From contig WGNJ01000019.1 of the NCBI GenBank assembly GCA_016124635.1, positions 186,001 through 250,000 on the forward strand: 64,000 bases of DNA, in the 5' to 3' direction. The stretch comes from Alphaproteobacteria bacterium. GTDB lineage: Bacteria > Pseudomonadota > Alphaproteobacteria > Micropepsales > Micropepsaceae. Below the pieces are notes generated by a model, which saw only the letters and a program-made list of their open reading frames with translations, made no database searches and had not been told where the DNA came from. Of this stretch, positions 45,642-54,611 are shown in pieces (the first letter of the stretch is position 1; every line of letters begins with the position of its first letter). The position numbers and the translations under genes were made by a program.

Positions 45642-46589
45642 ATGAGCAGCAAGCTCCTCAACATCGCGCATCGCGGCGGCGCGGGCTTGCGGCCGGAGAA
45701 TACGCTGGCGACATTCGCGCACGCGCTCGATCTCGGCGTCGACGGCTTCGAGCTCGACGTGCATGTGGCGAAGGACGGATCCGTTGTCGTCTTCCACGAC
45801 GACCGGCTGAAAGCGGAGATCGCGCGCGACGGCGAGGGTCGCTGGCTCGCGGGACCGGGGCCGCTGATCAAAGACCTGACGCTCAGCGAGCTGCAGGCCT
45901 ACGACATCGGGCGGCTCAAGCCGGGCAGCTCGTATGCCAAGCGCTATCCGGACTACGTGCCGTGCGACGGCGAGCGTATTCCGCGGCTCGCCGATGTGAT
46001 CTTCCTGATCAAGCGCGGTGGCGGGAACGAGCGGCTCTGGATCGAGCTCAAGACGAATTTCCTGAATCGCGCGCAAACCGCGTCGCCGGAGGCGATGGCG
46101 AAGGCCGTTGTGCGCGTGCTGAAACGCGAGAAGTTTCTCGATCGCGCGGTGCTCGTCGGCTTCGACTGGCCGGCGTTGATCGCGGCGAAGAAGATCGAGC
46201 CGTCGCTAACGTGTCTATTCACGACGCTGCCGCAAAGCTGGTTCGCCGATAAACCGCCGCCGAAGGAGAGCGGACCGCCGGCGAAAGCGGATCTCGAAGC
46301 GCTGCGCGCAATGGAACGCTCGAACGCGCCGTGGACAGGCGGCTTCGACCGGCCGAAATACGGCAGCGTGATCAAGGCGGCGAAGGCGGCGGGTGCCGAC
46401 GGCTGGTTCCCATTCTACGCCGACGTGACGGCCGACACAGTCGCCGAAGCGCGCGATGAAGGGCTTGCGGTTGCGGCCTGGACGGTGAACGCGCCCGACG
46501 ACTTGAAAAGACTGGCGGAATTGGGCGTCGACGCGCTTTGCACCGACTATCCCGACAGGCTCAAGGCCCTCAAGAAGGAACGAAAATAA
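45642..46589 (+). CDS. Glycerophosphodiester phosphodiesterase
   Basis: 315 residues. The active-site IAHRGGAGLRPENTLATFA, FELDVHVAKDGSVVVFHDD and C-terminal VNAPDDLKRLAELGVDALCTDYPDRL are GDPD hallmarks. It hydrolyses glycerophosphodiesters to glycerol-3-phosphate and alcohol. There is no signal peptide, so it is cytosolic and UgpQ-like. It has an insert around residues 195-225 rich in Pro/Lys (DKPPPKESGPPAK). Confidence 0.92.
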   Translation: MSSKLLNIAHRGGAGLRPENTLATFAHALDLGVDGFELDVHVAKDGSVVVFHDDRLKAEIARDGEGRWLAGPGPLIKDLTLSELQAYDIGRLKPGSSYAKRYPDYVPCDGERIPRLADVIFLIKRGGGNERLWIELKTNFLNRAQTASPEAMAKAVVRVLKREKFLDRAVLVGFDWPALIAAKKIEPSLTCLFTTLPQSWFADKPPPKESGPPAKADLEALRAMERSNAPWTGGFDRPKYGSVIKAAKAAGADGWFPFYADVTADTVAEARDEGLAVAAWTVNAPDDLKRLAELGVDALCTDYPDRLKALKKERK

Positions 46590-46667
46590 TGAGCCGCAAA
46601 ATTGCCATTTGCGCGGATTACGGCAAGTATACGGGGCCTTCACCTCAATCGGTTGCCGAGTTTCGCG

Positions 46668-47282
46668 ATGCGTCGCCTGCGTAAGCTTCTTCCCGCCGTG
46701 TGCGCGCTTGCCGCCGCGGTTTCGTTGTCGGCCTGCGCGCGTTGGATTCTGCCGTCGAACTCGCAGACGACGGAGTCGCCGTTCCAGAACTATCAGAGCG
46801 CGGAGGACGCCTATAACCGGATCACGCCCTACGTGACGACGGTGACGGAACTGAAATCGCGCGGGCTCAATCCGTACACGACGCCGAATATTAGGGTGCT
46901 GAACTATCTCGATCTCGTGCCGCGCTTCTTGCCGCAAGCGTCGCTGAAGCAGGAGGACCTGGATCCGGCGGTACGGGCGTGCCTCGCGGCGCGCGATCAC
47001 TGCACGGGCTGGCTCGCCGAACCGTCGATGCTGGCGAGCGACCGCACCGGAAACGTGCCGCTCGACGTGCTGGGTTTCGACCGCACGACGACATCGACCG
47101 GCTGGAAGGCGTCGATGCTTCTCCTCATCCAGAACGGCGTCGTCGTCTACAAGCTATGGTCCGGCACGCCGTCGATCATCGAGACCAAGCGCGACACCAA
47201 GCCGCTCGGCCCGTTCCAGGATCTTTCAGGGGCGGCAGCGGGCGCCGCGACCAGCGCGGCAACAGGCGCCGTGAAGCCGTAA
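46668..47282 (+). CDS. Putative lipoprotein
   Basis: 204 residues starting MRRLRKLLPAVCALAAAVSLSAC with lipobox LSAC. The mature part includes YQSAEDAYNRITPYVTTVTELKSRGLNPY, and PRFLPQASLKQEDLDPAVRACLAARDHCTGW. The C terminus is Ala/Gly-rich. It resembles uncharacterised proteobacterial lipoproteins; no function is known. The upstream in-frame start was rejected because it precedes the signal sequence by 22 residues. Confidence 0.72.
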   Translation: MRRLRKLLPAVCALAAAVSLSACARWILPSNSQTTESPFQNYQSAEDAYNRITPYVTTVTELKSRGLNPYTTPNIRVLNYLDLVPRFLPQASLKQEDLDPAVRACLAARDHCTGWLAEPSMLASDRTGNVPLDVLGFDRTTTSTGWKASMLLLIQNGVVVYKLWSGTPSIIETKRDTKPLGPFQDLSGAAAGAATSAATGAVKP

Positions 47283-47345
47283 GATTTCTGTCGCCTCCGC
47301 GCTTGATGGGCGATACAAGCGCTCGCCAACGTTGGAGACAAAGAG

Positions 47346-48875
47346 ATGGCGAACGACCAAGCCAAACCCAGCGGTCCAGACCTCACCAAGGGCTTGCCAT
47401 TCAGCGATCTCGCCGACGGCGGGATGATCGTCGGACACGTCGGCAAGGATGAAGTCCTGGTCGTGCGGCAGGGCGACAACGTCTTCGCCGTCGACGCGCA
47501 CTGCACGCATTACCACGGGCCGCTCGGCGACGGGTTGGTCGTCGGCGAGACCGTGCGCTGCCCGTGGCATCACGCCTGCTTCGACTTGCGCACCGGCGAG
47601 GCGCTGCGCGCGCCGGCGGTGAGCCCGCTGTCGTGCTGGAACGTCGAGCGCAAGGGCGCCTCTGTCATCATTCGCACGCGCAAGGAAAAGAGCGAGCCGC
47701 GGCCGCGCGGCAAGATCACCTCGCCGCCGGACAAAATCGTCATCATCGGCGGTGGCGCTGCGGGTTTTGCCGCGGCCGAGATGCTGCGGCGGCAAAAGTT
47801 CGAAGGCAGCATCACGCTGCTCTCGAACGACGAGGCGCCGCCGGTCGACCGGCCGAACCTGTCGAAGGATTACCTCGCCGGGACCGCGCCCGAAGAATGG
47901 GTGCCGCTGCGCGAAACCACATATTACAAAGACAACAACATCGATCTGCGGCTCAGGGCCGACGTCGTCGAGATCGATCGTAAGCAGCGCCAGGTGCTGC
48001 TGCGCAGCGGCGACAGAGTCGCGTACAACAAGCTGCTTCTCGCGACCGGCGCCGAGCCGATCCGCCTGCCGCTCCCCGGCTTCGATGCGCCGATCGTGCA
48101 CACGCTGCGCTCGCTCGACGATTGCCGGCAGATCATCGCCGCAGCGCGTGATTCCCGGCGCGTCGTCGTCATCGGCGCGAGCTTCATCGGTCTTGAGGTC
48201 GCGGCGGCCTTGCGGCAGCGCGAGATCGAAACGCACGTTGCGGCGCCCGAGAAGCGCCCGATGGAGCGCGTCCTCGGTCCGGAGATGGGCGACTTCATCC
48301 GCAAGCTGCATGAGGAGCACGGCGTTCAGTTTCATCTGGACGATCCGGTCGTGGCGATCGAGGCGAAGCAGATCAAGCTGCAGAGCGGGGCCGTTCTCGA
48401 GGCCGATCTGGTCATTGCGGGCGTCGGGGTCAAGCCGCGCGTCGAGCTCGCCGAGAAGGCGGGGCTTGCGATCGACCGCGGCGTCAAGGTCGACGCCTAT
48501 TTGCAAACGAGCGATCCGAACATCTATGCCGCCGGCGATATCGCGCGCTGGCCGGATCCGCATTCCGGCGCCGACATTCGGGTCGAGCACTGGGTCGTGG
48601 CCGAGCGCCAAGGACAGACGGCGGCCTTGAACATGATCGGGATCAAGGAAAAGTTCGATCAGGTGCCGTTCTTCTGGAGCCAGCATTACGACGTGCCGAT
48701 CAACTATGTCGGCCATGCCGAAGGGTGGGACGAGATCGCGGTCGAAGGCGATATCGGCGCGAAGGACTGTCTGCTGCGCTTCAAGAAAGACGGGCGCACG
48801 CTCGCGGCGGCTTCGATCTACCGCGACGTGGACAGCCTCGCAGCAGAAGTCGAATTGGAAATGGCGCAAGCCTAA
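47346..48875 (+). CDS. Rieske-domain FAD-dependent pyridine nucleotide-disulfide oxidoreductase
   Basis: 509 residues. The N-terminal Rieske [2Fe-2S] domain (about 15-110) has CTHYHGPLG and CPWHHACF as the Cys-His pairs. The rest is an FAD/NAD(P)H reductase (VIIGGGAAGFAAAEMLRR, VVVIGASFIGLEVAAALR, YAAGDIARW) with an AIF/ferredoxin-reductase-type C-terminal domain. The architecture matches AIFM3-like proteins. Electron flow from NAD(P)H to the Rieske cluster and an unknown acceptor is expected. It has no signal peptide. Confidence 0.9.
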   Translation: MANDQAKPSGPDLTKGLPFSDLADGGMIVGHVGKDEVLVVRQGDNVFAVDAHCTHYHGPLGDGLVVGETVRCPWHHACFDLRTGEALRAPAVSPLSCWNVERKGASVIIRTRKEKSEPRPRGKITSPPDKIVIIGGGAAGFAAAEMLRRQKFEGSITLLSNDEAPPVDRPNLSKDYLAGTAPEEWVPLRETTYYKDNNIDLRLRADVVEIDRKQRQVLLRSGDRVAYNKLLLATGAEPIRLPLPGFDAPIVHTLRSLDDCRQIIAAARDSRRVVVIGASFIGLEVAAALRQREIETHVAAPEKRPMERVLGPEMGDFIRKLHEEHGVQFHLDDPVVAIEAKQIKLQSGAVLEADLVIAGVGVKPRVELAEKAGLAIDRGVKVDAYLQTSDPNIYAAGDIARWPDPHSGADIRVEHWVVAERQGQTAALNMIGIKEKFDQVPFFWSQHYDVPINYVGHAEGWDEIAVEGDIGAKDCLLRFKKDGRTLAAASIYRDVDSLAAEVELEMAQA

Positions 48876-48895
48876 CGAGAGAAGGAACGACGGCC

Positions 48896-49513
48896 GTGCG
48901 GTTGATGGTGAGCTTGCTGATTGCGGCGGTGATGGCGGGCGCGGCTGTGCCTGCGTTCGCGGCCGACGCTTATTCGACGATGGTGGCGCGCATCAAAAGC
49001 GGCGACGTTGGCGCGGACTTCGCGGCGCTGCGCGAGGCCTATGCCAAAAGCCCCAAGTATCAGCCGTACGGCGGCGACTACGACGACGCGCGCTTGGCGA
49101 TGCGCAAGGCCTTCAACATCCACGACTGCAAATCCGTTCTAAGCGACGCCGGTAAGGTGTTGGAGGCGATCTACATCGACATCGCTTCGCACCTGCTCAG
49201 CGCCAGTTGTCAGGAGACGGCCGGAAACGAAGAGAAAGCAGGCTTCCACCGCGCGATCGCGCGCGGGCTGATGGACGCGATCCTCGCCACCGGCGACGGC
49301 AAGACGGCGAAGACGGCCTATTCGGTCGTCACGATCAGCGAGGAATACGACGTTCTGTACATGCTCGGCCTCAACGTCGAGACCCAGGCGCTCGCCAGCG
49401 AGGGCGGCCACGTCTACGATCAGATCGTCGCGAAGTCGGACAAGGGCGATACGCAGACGCTCTATTTCCAGATCGACCGGCCGATGGCGTGGATGAGCGA
49501 GACGCTGCATTAG
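48896..49513 (+). CDS. Exported protein, DUF4919-like
   Basis: 205 residues from a GTG start with AAGGA upstream. The signal peptide is MVSLLIAAVMAGAAVPAFAAD. The mature part, with FAALREAYAKSPKYQPYGGDY, then CQETAGNEEKAGFHRAIARGLMDAILATGDGKT, resembles DUF4919 (family assignment tentative). Function unknown. The Rieske-FAD gene is 20 bp upstream, suggesting one transcript. Confidence 0.7.
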   Translation: MRLMVSLLIAAVMAGAAVPAFAADAYSTMVARIKSGDVGADFAALREAYAKSPKYQPYGGDYDDARLAMRKAFNIHDCKSVLSDAGKVLEAIYIDIASHLLSASCQETAGNEEKAGFHRAIARGLMDAILATGDGKTAKTAYSVVTISEEYDVLYMLGLNVETQALASEGGHVYDQIVAKSDKGDTQTLYFQIDRPMAWMSETLH

Positions 49514-49563
49514 GCCCGCGCGGTCTTTCCGTTCGTCCGAGCAAGGGATCGCCACTGGTTGGG

Positions 49564-49767
49564 TTTCCTCCCCTGCGCGCGTCGCGCGGGGGAGGTGCCG
49601 AGCCGGCAGCGCCGCGATGAGTGTGCTCAGCGATGATGGCGAGGCGGAGGGGGTGCAGGGTCTTCCGCACAACGCGAGAGGCGCAATCTCACCCCCTCCG
49701 GCTCCGCCCGCTCCGGACTAGGTCCGGGTGCGGCGTCGCCACCTCCCCCGCAAGCAGGGGAGGAAAA
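49564..49767. repeat. Nested inverted-repeat intergenic element, copy B
   Basis: Same plan as copy A at 7447-7689: left end TTTCCTCCCCTGC, right end GCAGGGGAGGAAA, shared GGGGGAGGTGCCGAGCCGGC, and an inner GGCGGAGGGGGTG / CACCCCCTCCG pair. The core differs, so it is a family, not a recent duplicate. It lies in the 760-bp gene-free stretch 49514-50276. Confidence 0.75.
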
Positions 49768-49930
49768 ATTACCGTTCGCCGATAGAGCAAGCCGCGACAC
49801 TGCGCCGTTCACCCCGTATTGCGGCGCTCGAATGATCGACCGCCGCGCAGTAGGGGCAGTAACAACGACAACCGCAATGCGGAGATGTGCGAGAGCAACA
49901 GTGACTGCCCGCGCGCGGAAATTCTCTCCG

Positions 49931-49991
49931 ATCCGCTACATCCGCTACAGCGTTGAATCCAAAGGATTTCATCCGCTACAAATCCGCTACA
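49931..49991. repeat. Four copies of ATCCGCTACA around a small palindrome
   Basis: Copies start at 49931, 49940, 49971 and 49982: two pairs spaced 9 and 11 bp, flanking GAATCCAAAGGATTTC. The regular helical spacing looks like a protein-binding array. Nearest genes are the VOC gene (300 bp right, opposite strand) and the DUF4919-like gene. The rest of 49768-50276 shows no gene. Confidence 0.6.
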
Positions 49992-50276
49992 TATGTATGC
50001 ACAAGGCCCGATTTGCGGTTCGATCCGCATGAAAACCGTGACCGAAAAACCTCGACGTCTCCGAGCGTGAAGCACGCAGTTCGCCTTACGATCCGTCTAC
50101 GGACTTTCGTTCAGCACCGACAATATCAATGAGCGCGAGCCGCAGCGTTCCAGACGCGAAACTCGAAAATCTCAGCTTGCGACTATCTTGCGTTTTTGTC
50201 AATATGAAACTCAACAGCTTTCGGCGGCGGATTCGCCACGAGGCGGCTCGGGGCATGCCGCCGGGGGCTGCCGCCG

Positions 50277-50618
50277 CTATTCAGGACGCGCGTGGCGAGC
50301 CTGATAAAGACCGAGCTTGCCGCCGCCCGGCAGATGGATTTCGGTCATAAAGCCATAGCGTTGCGTCGTTTTTGGCTCGCACTTGATCCCGGCCTTCTTG
50401 AGCTTCGCGATCTCGGCATCGAGGTCGTCGGTCATCAGATAAAGCTCGTGGAGATCGTTCTCGTCCGAGGGATGCACGGCAACCTCCGCGGGCGGCAGCT
50501 TGAAGATCAGCCAGCCGTCGCCGACGTCGACGTGGTTGAAGTTCAGCACGTTCTTGAGAAGGTCTCGGTCGCGCCCGGCGTCCTTGGAATAGACGATGAC
50601 ATGCGCCCCATTGATCAT
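50277..50618 (-). CDS. VOC family (glyoxalase/bleomycin-resistance-like) protein
   Basis: 113 residues from MINGAHVIVYSKDAGRDRDLL, chosen because AAGGAGAG lies just upstream. VOC features are FNHVDVGDGWLIFKLPP, EVAVHPSDENDLHELYLMTDDLDAEI and GFMTEIHLPGGGKLGLYQ. Metal-dependent lyase, dioxygenase or binding function cannot be distinguished. It is divergent from the ArsR gene, whose operator lies between them. Confidence 0.85.
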   Translation of the reverse strand: MINGAHVIVYSKDAGRDRDLLKNVLNFNHVDVGDGWLIFKLPPAEVAVHPSDENDLHELYLMTDDLDAEIAKLKKAGIKCEPKTTQRYGFMTEIHLPGGGKLGLYQARHARPE

Positions 50619-50705
50619 TGCCGCTCTCCTTGCTCGCGCCCGCGCCGGTCGGCCCAAGCCCGTCGGATCGAGATTGGCCACGCCCCAATCGGTTGACAAT
50701 AGTGT

Positions 50706-50723
50706 TAGTGTGCGCTGACACTA
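50706..50723. promoter_or_regulatory. ArsR-type operator in the VOC/arsR divergent region
   Basis: Perfect dyad TAGTGT-GCGCTG-ACACTA, with an overlapping half-site TAGTGT just left. TTGACA (50693-50698) is a plausible -35, so the dyad would cover the -10 region of the regulator gene: an autorepression layout. Confidence 0.65.
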
Positions 50724-50729
50724 GGTGCC

Positions 50730-51011
50730 GTGCGCCGGGATCCCGCCCTCAAGCTCTTCCGCCTTTTCGGCTTGCCGACACGGCTCGTCGTGTTCCAGCG
50801 CGTCGCCCGGCATCCGCAGACGGCGACGCAGCTCGCCAAGGAAATGTCGATCGGCCGCTCGGCGATCGTTCAGCATTTGACCGTGCTGAAGGAAGCGGGC
50901 TTGGTCGCCGTCACGAGCGCCGGGCGCAACCGGATCTACAGCGCCGACCGCGGCAGCCTGGCGCCGCTTGCGGATTGGCTCGCGCGGTATGGTGCGGCCG
51001 CACCTAAGTGA
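50730..51011 (+). CDS. ArsR-family transcriptional repressor
   Basis: 93 residues from a GTG start 6 bp after the operator. Winged HTH: LFGLPTRLVVFQRVARHPQTATQLAKEMSIGRSAIVQHLTVLKEAGLV. No metal-binding ELCVCD motif or other Cys is present, so it is a non-metal ArsR of the type linked to VOC/AHSA1 genes. It probably controls itself and the divergent VOC gene. Confidence 0.88.
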   Translation: MRRDPALKLFRLFGLPTRLVVFQRVARHPQTATQLAKEMSIGRSAIVQHLTVLKEAGLVAVTSAGRNRIYSADRGSLAPLADWLARYGAAAPK

Positions 51012-51083
51012 TCCGGCGGCCGAAGCCGCAACCTTGCGCCGGCGGGGGTTTGTGTCGGGACAGAGTCTGCTGGATTGCGGGCG

Positions 51084-51503
51084 TCAGGCCGGCTCCGGGT
51101 CGGCGCTGCCGTCGGGACCCGCGAGCACGACAACGTAGCCGTCGGGATCGTGCAGCCACATCTCCGGGAAGCTACCGTTCGGGTTGATGCCCTCTTCGAT
51201 CACATCCGCGCCAACGCCGCGAGCCCGTGCCGCCGCGGCGGTGTAGTCGTCGACTTCGAACCAGATGAGCACGCCATGCCCGACAGGCGCGCGGTCGCGA
51301 CCCGTGAGGTTGGGATGATCTTCCTCATCCCAGGCATGGAGCTGCAGAACCAACTCGCCGCCGACATAGATGCGGCGGTAGATGTGGTCGTGATCGCTCG
51401 GTGGGCTGCCGGTGGTCTCCTCACTGCCGAGGATGTGCGCGTACCAGCGCGCCGACGCGCGCACGTCGCGAACTGCGATGATCGGTTGTGATTTGACGCT
51501 CAT
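51084..51503 (-). CDS. VOC family protein
   Basis: 139 residues from MSVKSQPIIAVRDVRASARWYAHILG. It also has DHIYRRIYVGGELVLQLHAWDEEDHPNL and the terminal FPEMWLHDPDGYVVVLAGPDG. Typical glyoxalase/dioxygenase-like fold with unknown ligand. The longer upstream frame carries no VOC similarity. Confidence 0.85.
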   Translation of the reverse strand: MSVKSQPIIAVRDVRASARWYAHILGSEETTGSPPSDHDHIYRRIYVGGELVLQLHAWDEEDHPNLTGRDRAPVGHGVLIWFEVDDYTAAAARARGVGADVIEEGINPNGSFPEMWLHDPDGYVVVLAGPDGSADPEPA

Positions 51504-51584
51504 AGCGCCATCGTAGCTGGCGTGCGGGTTGGAAACCATTGGGACGCATGTCGGAGACCGCTGCTGGCAGGGGAATTTGAACCA

Positions 51585-52016
51585 ATGACCAGCAACGGAC
51601 AAACCTATAGGCTTACCTGGCTTGCCATCGTGCTGTGCATTCTCCTTGTGCTTCCGGGCAACTTTCTGGCGCACCTCGCATGGAAATTTTCGGCATTCTT
51701 TGTGGCCGATGCGTTCGAACAGTCCTGGCTGCCGCGCTGGCTTTTGGATGCCATGGTATGGGCGCTTCGCGGAGGTTTGGCAGGAACCTTCGCGATGAGC
51801 GTAACTGGGTACGTCTTCAGACGAAGCAATCTGGAACTTGTGGCGTACGCGGCGGGCGCTGTGTGGGTCGCGGTATTGGTGGTGCTCACGTTGTTCCCGT
51901 TAATGGTGCGAGGAAGCCTACCAGACGGAACACTGGCGGGGGTCGCACAGACTATCGGCGTTGTTGCAGGTCAATTTGCGGGCCTGGCTGTCGTGCGACA
52001 AATGCGGCCCGCTTAG
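51585..52016 (+). CDS. Hypothetical four-helix membrane protein
   Basis: 143 residues from MTSNGQTYRLTW. Hydrophobic segments lie near 8-32, 50-75, 85-105 and 112-135. No family recognised. GGGGAA is upstream of this ATG. GC content appears lower than in neighbouring genes here and in the following gene, possibly an acquired pair. Confidence 0.6.
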   Translation: MTSNGQTYRLTWLAIVLCILLVLPGNFLAHLAWKFSAFFVADAFEQSWLPRWLLDAMVWALRGGLAGTFAMSVTGYVFRRSNLELVAYAAGAVWVAVLVVLTLFPLMVRGSLPDGTLAGVAQTIGVVAGQFAGLAVVRQMRPA

Positions 52017-52098
52017 ATGCGGCATGACTCCGTCTGCGGAATACGCGCCACAAATTTCCAAATGCAAAGCATCCGCCGCCGCTGTATTTGTCCTTTCT

Positions 52099-53109
52099 CT
52101 ATTTGATCGCCCGACCTTCGATGGCTTCGTCGATCGATATCGCACGGCCACCAGCATCGCGATATTTGGTTATGCCGGGCCATTTGGCCTCGATCTTGAG
52201 AAGAAGGTCCTTGGCCAAAGGGGCCCAGCTGGAGTTCTGCTTCAGCTCAAAGACATCGACGTGCGTGCGAAACGAGGCAGCCTCGCTCAGCCATGTTTCT
52301 TCAGTCACTCTTATGTTCATTTCGTCGTTACACAGACTCAACTCCCGCCAAAGAACCTTATGGTTCCGGATTTGCTTATCGTCGCGGACTGAAAGTCTGT
52401 GGGAGAGTGCGAAGTCGGCAAAAATTCGTGCTAGCGCCGGCCACGCGTCGGCAGACAATTTCAGTTCGGCGGTCAGCTGCGCGCGAACGGAGTGGCTGCC
52501 GCCTCTGAACAGGTTGTGACAACTCTCATCAATAACCAGGCTGGGAAGAGTCAGCACGACAGCCGTCAACAAAGCCGCGATCGAAACAATCTCCACCTCT
52601 GCTCGCCGACGGCGAGCGTACGTTTGCTCCTGCGAACCAGTGAGATCGTGGGAAAATTGCATTGCGGCCCAGAAGGTCAGACCACCTGCCAAGCCATACA
52701 ATCCAAGTCTGCCGACGGCGAAAAAATACTCGGCCCAACCCGCTAGTGTCGGAGCCCCATTGACGACCGTTGGATGGCCGCCAGTGGATGCGCTCTCGAG
52801 CGTCAACAGGGAGTATAGAGCCACAAGGCCGAACGGCGTCGCACCAATTAGAAAACCAGAGAGTGCGCTCGATACTATCCCGACGCGATTGGAGCGGGAC
52901 AAAAGGAAGAATAACGGCAGCCCAAGTATGAGCGCGTGGCCCAGCGCTACGACAAATGTCCCTCTAGCGAACGAGAGCATTTGAGAAACGACGACAATGT
53001 TCCAAGGCTCTTCGATCGACGTCGACGTCAGACCAATAAAAAGAAGCGAGACAGCGACGGCCGAAAGCACGGCGGCAGCCAGCGGAATCGAGAGGCGTCG
53101 CGATCGCAT
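52099..53109 (-). CDS. Hypothetical membrane protein with soluble C-terminal domain
   Basis: 336 residues. Five or six membrane helices fall in the first 200 residues (for example AAAVLSAVAVSLLFIGLTS and FVVALGHALILGLPLFFLL). A soluble region of about 130 residues follows (SADAWPALARIFADFALSHRLSVRDD ...). No known domain. It has no clear partner. Confidence 0.6.
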   Translation of the reverse strand: MRSRRLSIPLAAAVLSAVAVSLLFIGLTSTSIEEPWNIVVVSQMLSFARGTFVVALGHALILGLPLFFLLSRSNRVGIVSSALSGFLIGATPFGLVALYSLLTLESASTGGHPTVVNGAPTLAGWAEYFFAVGRLGLYGLAGGLTFWAAMQFSHDLTGSQEQTYARRRRAEVEIVSIAALLTAVVLTLPSLVIDESCHNLFRGGSHSVRAQLTAELKLSADAWPALARIFADFALSHRLSVRDDKQIRNHKVLWRELSLCNDEMNIRVTEETWLSEAASFRTHVDVFELKQNSSWAPLAKDLLLKIEAKWPGITKYRDAGGRAISIDEAIEGRAIK

Positions 53110-53429
53110 TCGCTTAGACTAACACAGCTGCCGGCACTACTTTCGGTTTCGCCGTCAACTACTCGAAGGTCATCAACCACAACCAGAAAATGGGACAAGT
53201 GAGAAAGGTGCGGGCATTTCGGCGCCGACCCATGATCATCTGTCGGCCTTCGAGCTTGGGCTTCTGCTCAATTTGCGGCGCTTAGCAGCGCCGGAATTTC
53301 ATAACACGCGACAGGAGAGTCACCTGAAATCAACACTTTGGGCGAGGCGCGTTGACTCCGGCCGCTCTTCACTCGCACGATCCGGAACCGAGCGGGCGGC
53401 TCGAGAGTTATCTTTGGTGGAGCGACCTC

Positions 53430-53762
53430 ATGCTTATTCACTTGCTGGGACAGAGTTGGCGCAGCGTCTTGAGCGTCATCATCGCGTGGGCGCTCGTCAT
53501 CTGGTCGCTGATCTACTATCCCGATGCTTTGGCCTTCGTCATCAACAGCGCGCGCGGCACGCGCCAATTTCTGCTGGATCTCGTGGGCAGCAGCGGCAAC
53601 CAGACCGTCGACATTCTCGCCGGCGCGATGATCACGGATCACACGGTGACGATGGCCTTCATGTTTCTCTTTGCCCGCATCGTCGTGCTGACGCTGATCC
53701 TCTATGTCGTCGGGCAGATTTGGTACGCGGTGACGGGGCGCGAGCCAGCTTTCGCCCATTAG
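53430..53762 (+). CDS. Small hypothetical membrane protein
   Basis: 110 residues from MLIHLLGQSWRSVLSVIIAW, with GGAG 7 nt before this ATG; the upstream in-frame ATG at 53352 has no such site. Two or three hydrophobic helices: VLSVIIAWALVIWSLIYY and IVVLTLILYVVGQIWYAV. Function unknown. Confidence 0.65.
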   Translation: MLIHLLGQSWRSVLSVIIAWALVIWSLIYYPDALAFVINSARGTRQFLLDLVGSSGNQTVDILAGAMITDHTVTMAFMFLFARIVVLTLILYVVGQIWYAVTGREPAFAH

Positions 53763-53995
53763 GCGCGATCAGTCTTGGGCCGTTCGATCGATTGGCGTGA
53801 TGGAGGCGCCCTCATCCGTCTCGCGTCTGCAGCGCGATCCACCTTCTCCCGGAGGGAGAAGGGCAACGGAGATTCCTGAAGGAGACGGGCAGCGACGCGT
53901 CTCTCCTGGGTCCCGTGTCTGCGGAGCGGCACTGCGTGCCGCACCGCGCACGGGATGACAGACGTAGAGCGTGACGGAAGAACGGGAGGCGCCGA
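53763..53995. other. Intergenic region with a strong hairpin
   Basis: Contains CCTTCTCCC-GGA-GGGAGAAGG (about 53842-53862), a perfect 9-bp stem. This is a common type of dispersed palindrome in related genomes, lying between converging genes. No gene is seen. Confidence 0.5.
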
Positions 53996-54541
53996 TTATT
54001 TCGGCGCCATCACCATGATCATCTGGCGGCCTTCGAGCTTGGGCTCCTGCTCGACCTTGCCGATGGTGTCGATGTCGCGCTTCACCTTCTGAAGCAGCTC
54101 CATGCCGATTTCCATGTGCGCCATTTCACGGCCGCGGAAACGCAAGGTGACCTTCACCTTGTCGCCTTCCTCGAAGAAGCGTTTGATCGAGCGCATCTTC
54201 ACGTCGTAGTCGTGATCGTCGATCATCGGGCGCATCTTGATCTCTTTGATCTCGATGATCTTCTGATTCTTGCGCGCCTCGGCAGCCTTCTTCTGCTCTT
54301 GGTATTTGAATTTGCCGAAATCCATCAGCTTGACGACGGGGGGCTTGGCCATCGGGGCGACCTCGACAAGGTCGAGCCCTTCGCTCTCCGCGAGCTTCAG
54401 CGCGTCGAACTTACTCATTACGCCGCGCTTGCCGCCATCGTCGTCGATCACCAGCAATTCCTGGGCGGTGATCATCTCATTCACGCGCGGGCCGTCTTTT
54501 GAAGGCGCCACCTGCGCCGATTGATATGGACGTCTAACTAT
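53996..54541 (-). CDS. infC: Translation initiation factor IF-3, probable ATA start
   Basis: IF-3 with N domain and C domain ([26 protein letters not shown], then [17 protein letters not shown]). The longest frame with an ATG/GTG start begins at 54511 (GTG). The family N terminus ([19 protein letters not shown]) extends ten codons further, to an ATA codon preceded by GGAG with 7-nt spacing. I therefore place the start at ATA (181 residues). Non-AUG, IF-3-sensitive starts are the known basis of infC autoregulation (AUU in E. coli). It follows thrS by 70 bp. Confidence 0.88.
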   Translation of the reverse strand: MVRRPYQSAQVAPSKDGPRVNEMITAQELLVIDDDGGKRGVMSKFDALKLAESEGLDLVEVAPMAKPPVVKLMDFGKFKYQEQKKAAEARKNQKIIEIKEIKMRPMIDDHDYDVKMRSIKRFFEEGDKVKVTLRFRGREMAHMEIGMELLQKVKRDIDTIGKVEQEPKLEGRQMIMVMAPK

Positions 54542-54611
54542 CTTCGTTCTCCATTTTTGCTTGCCACGCAGTTCTCCCTCGTTGTGGATCCGCTGGACTC
54601 AAACAGCGCCG

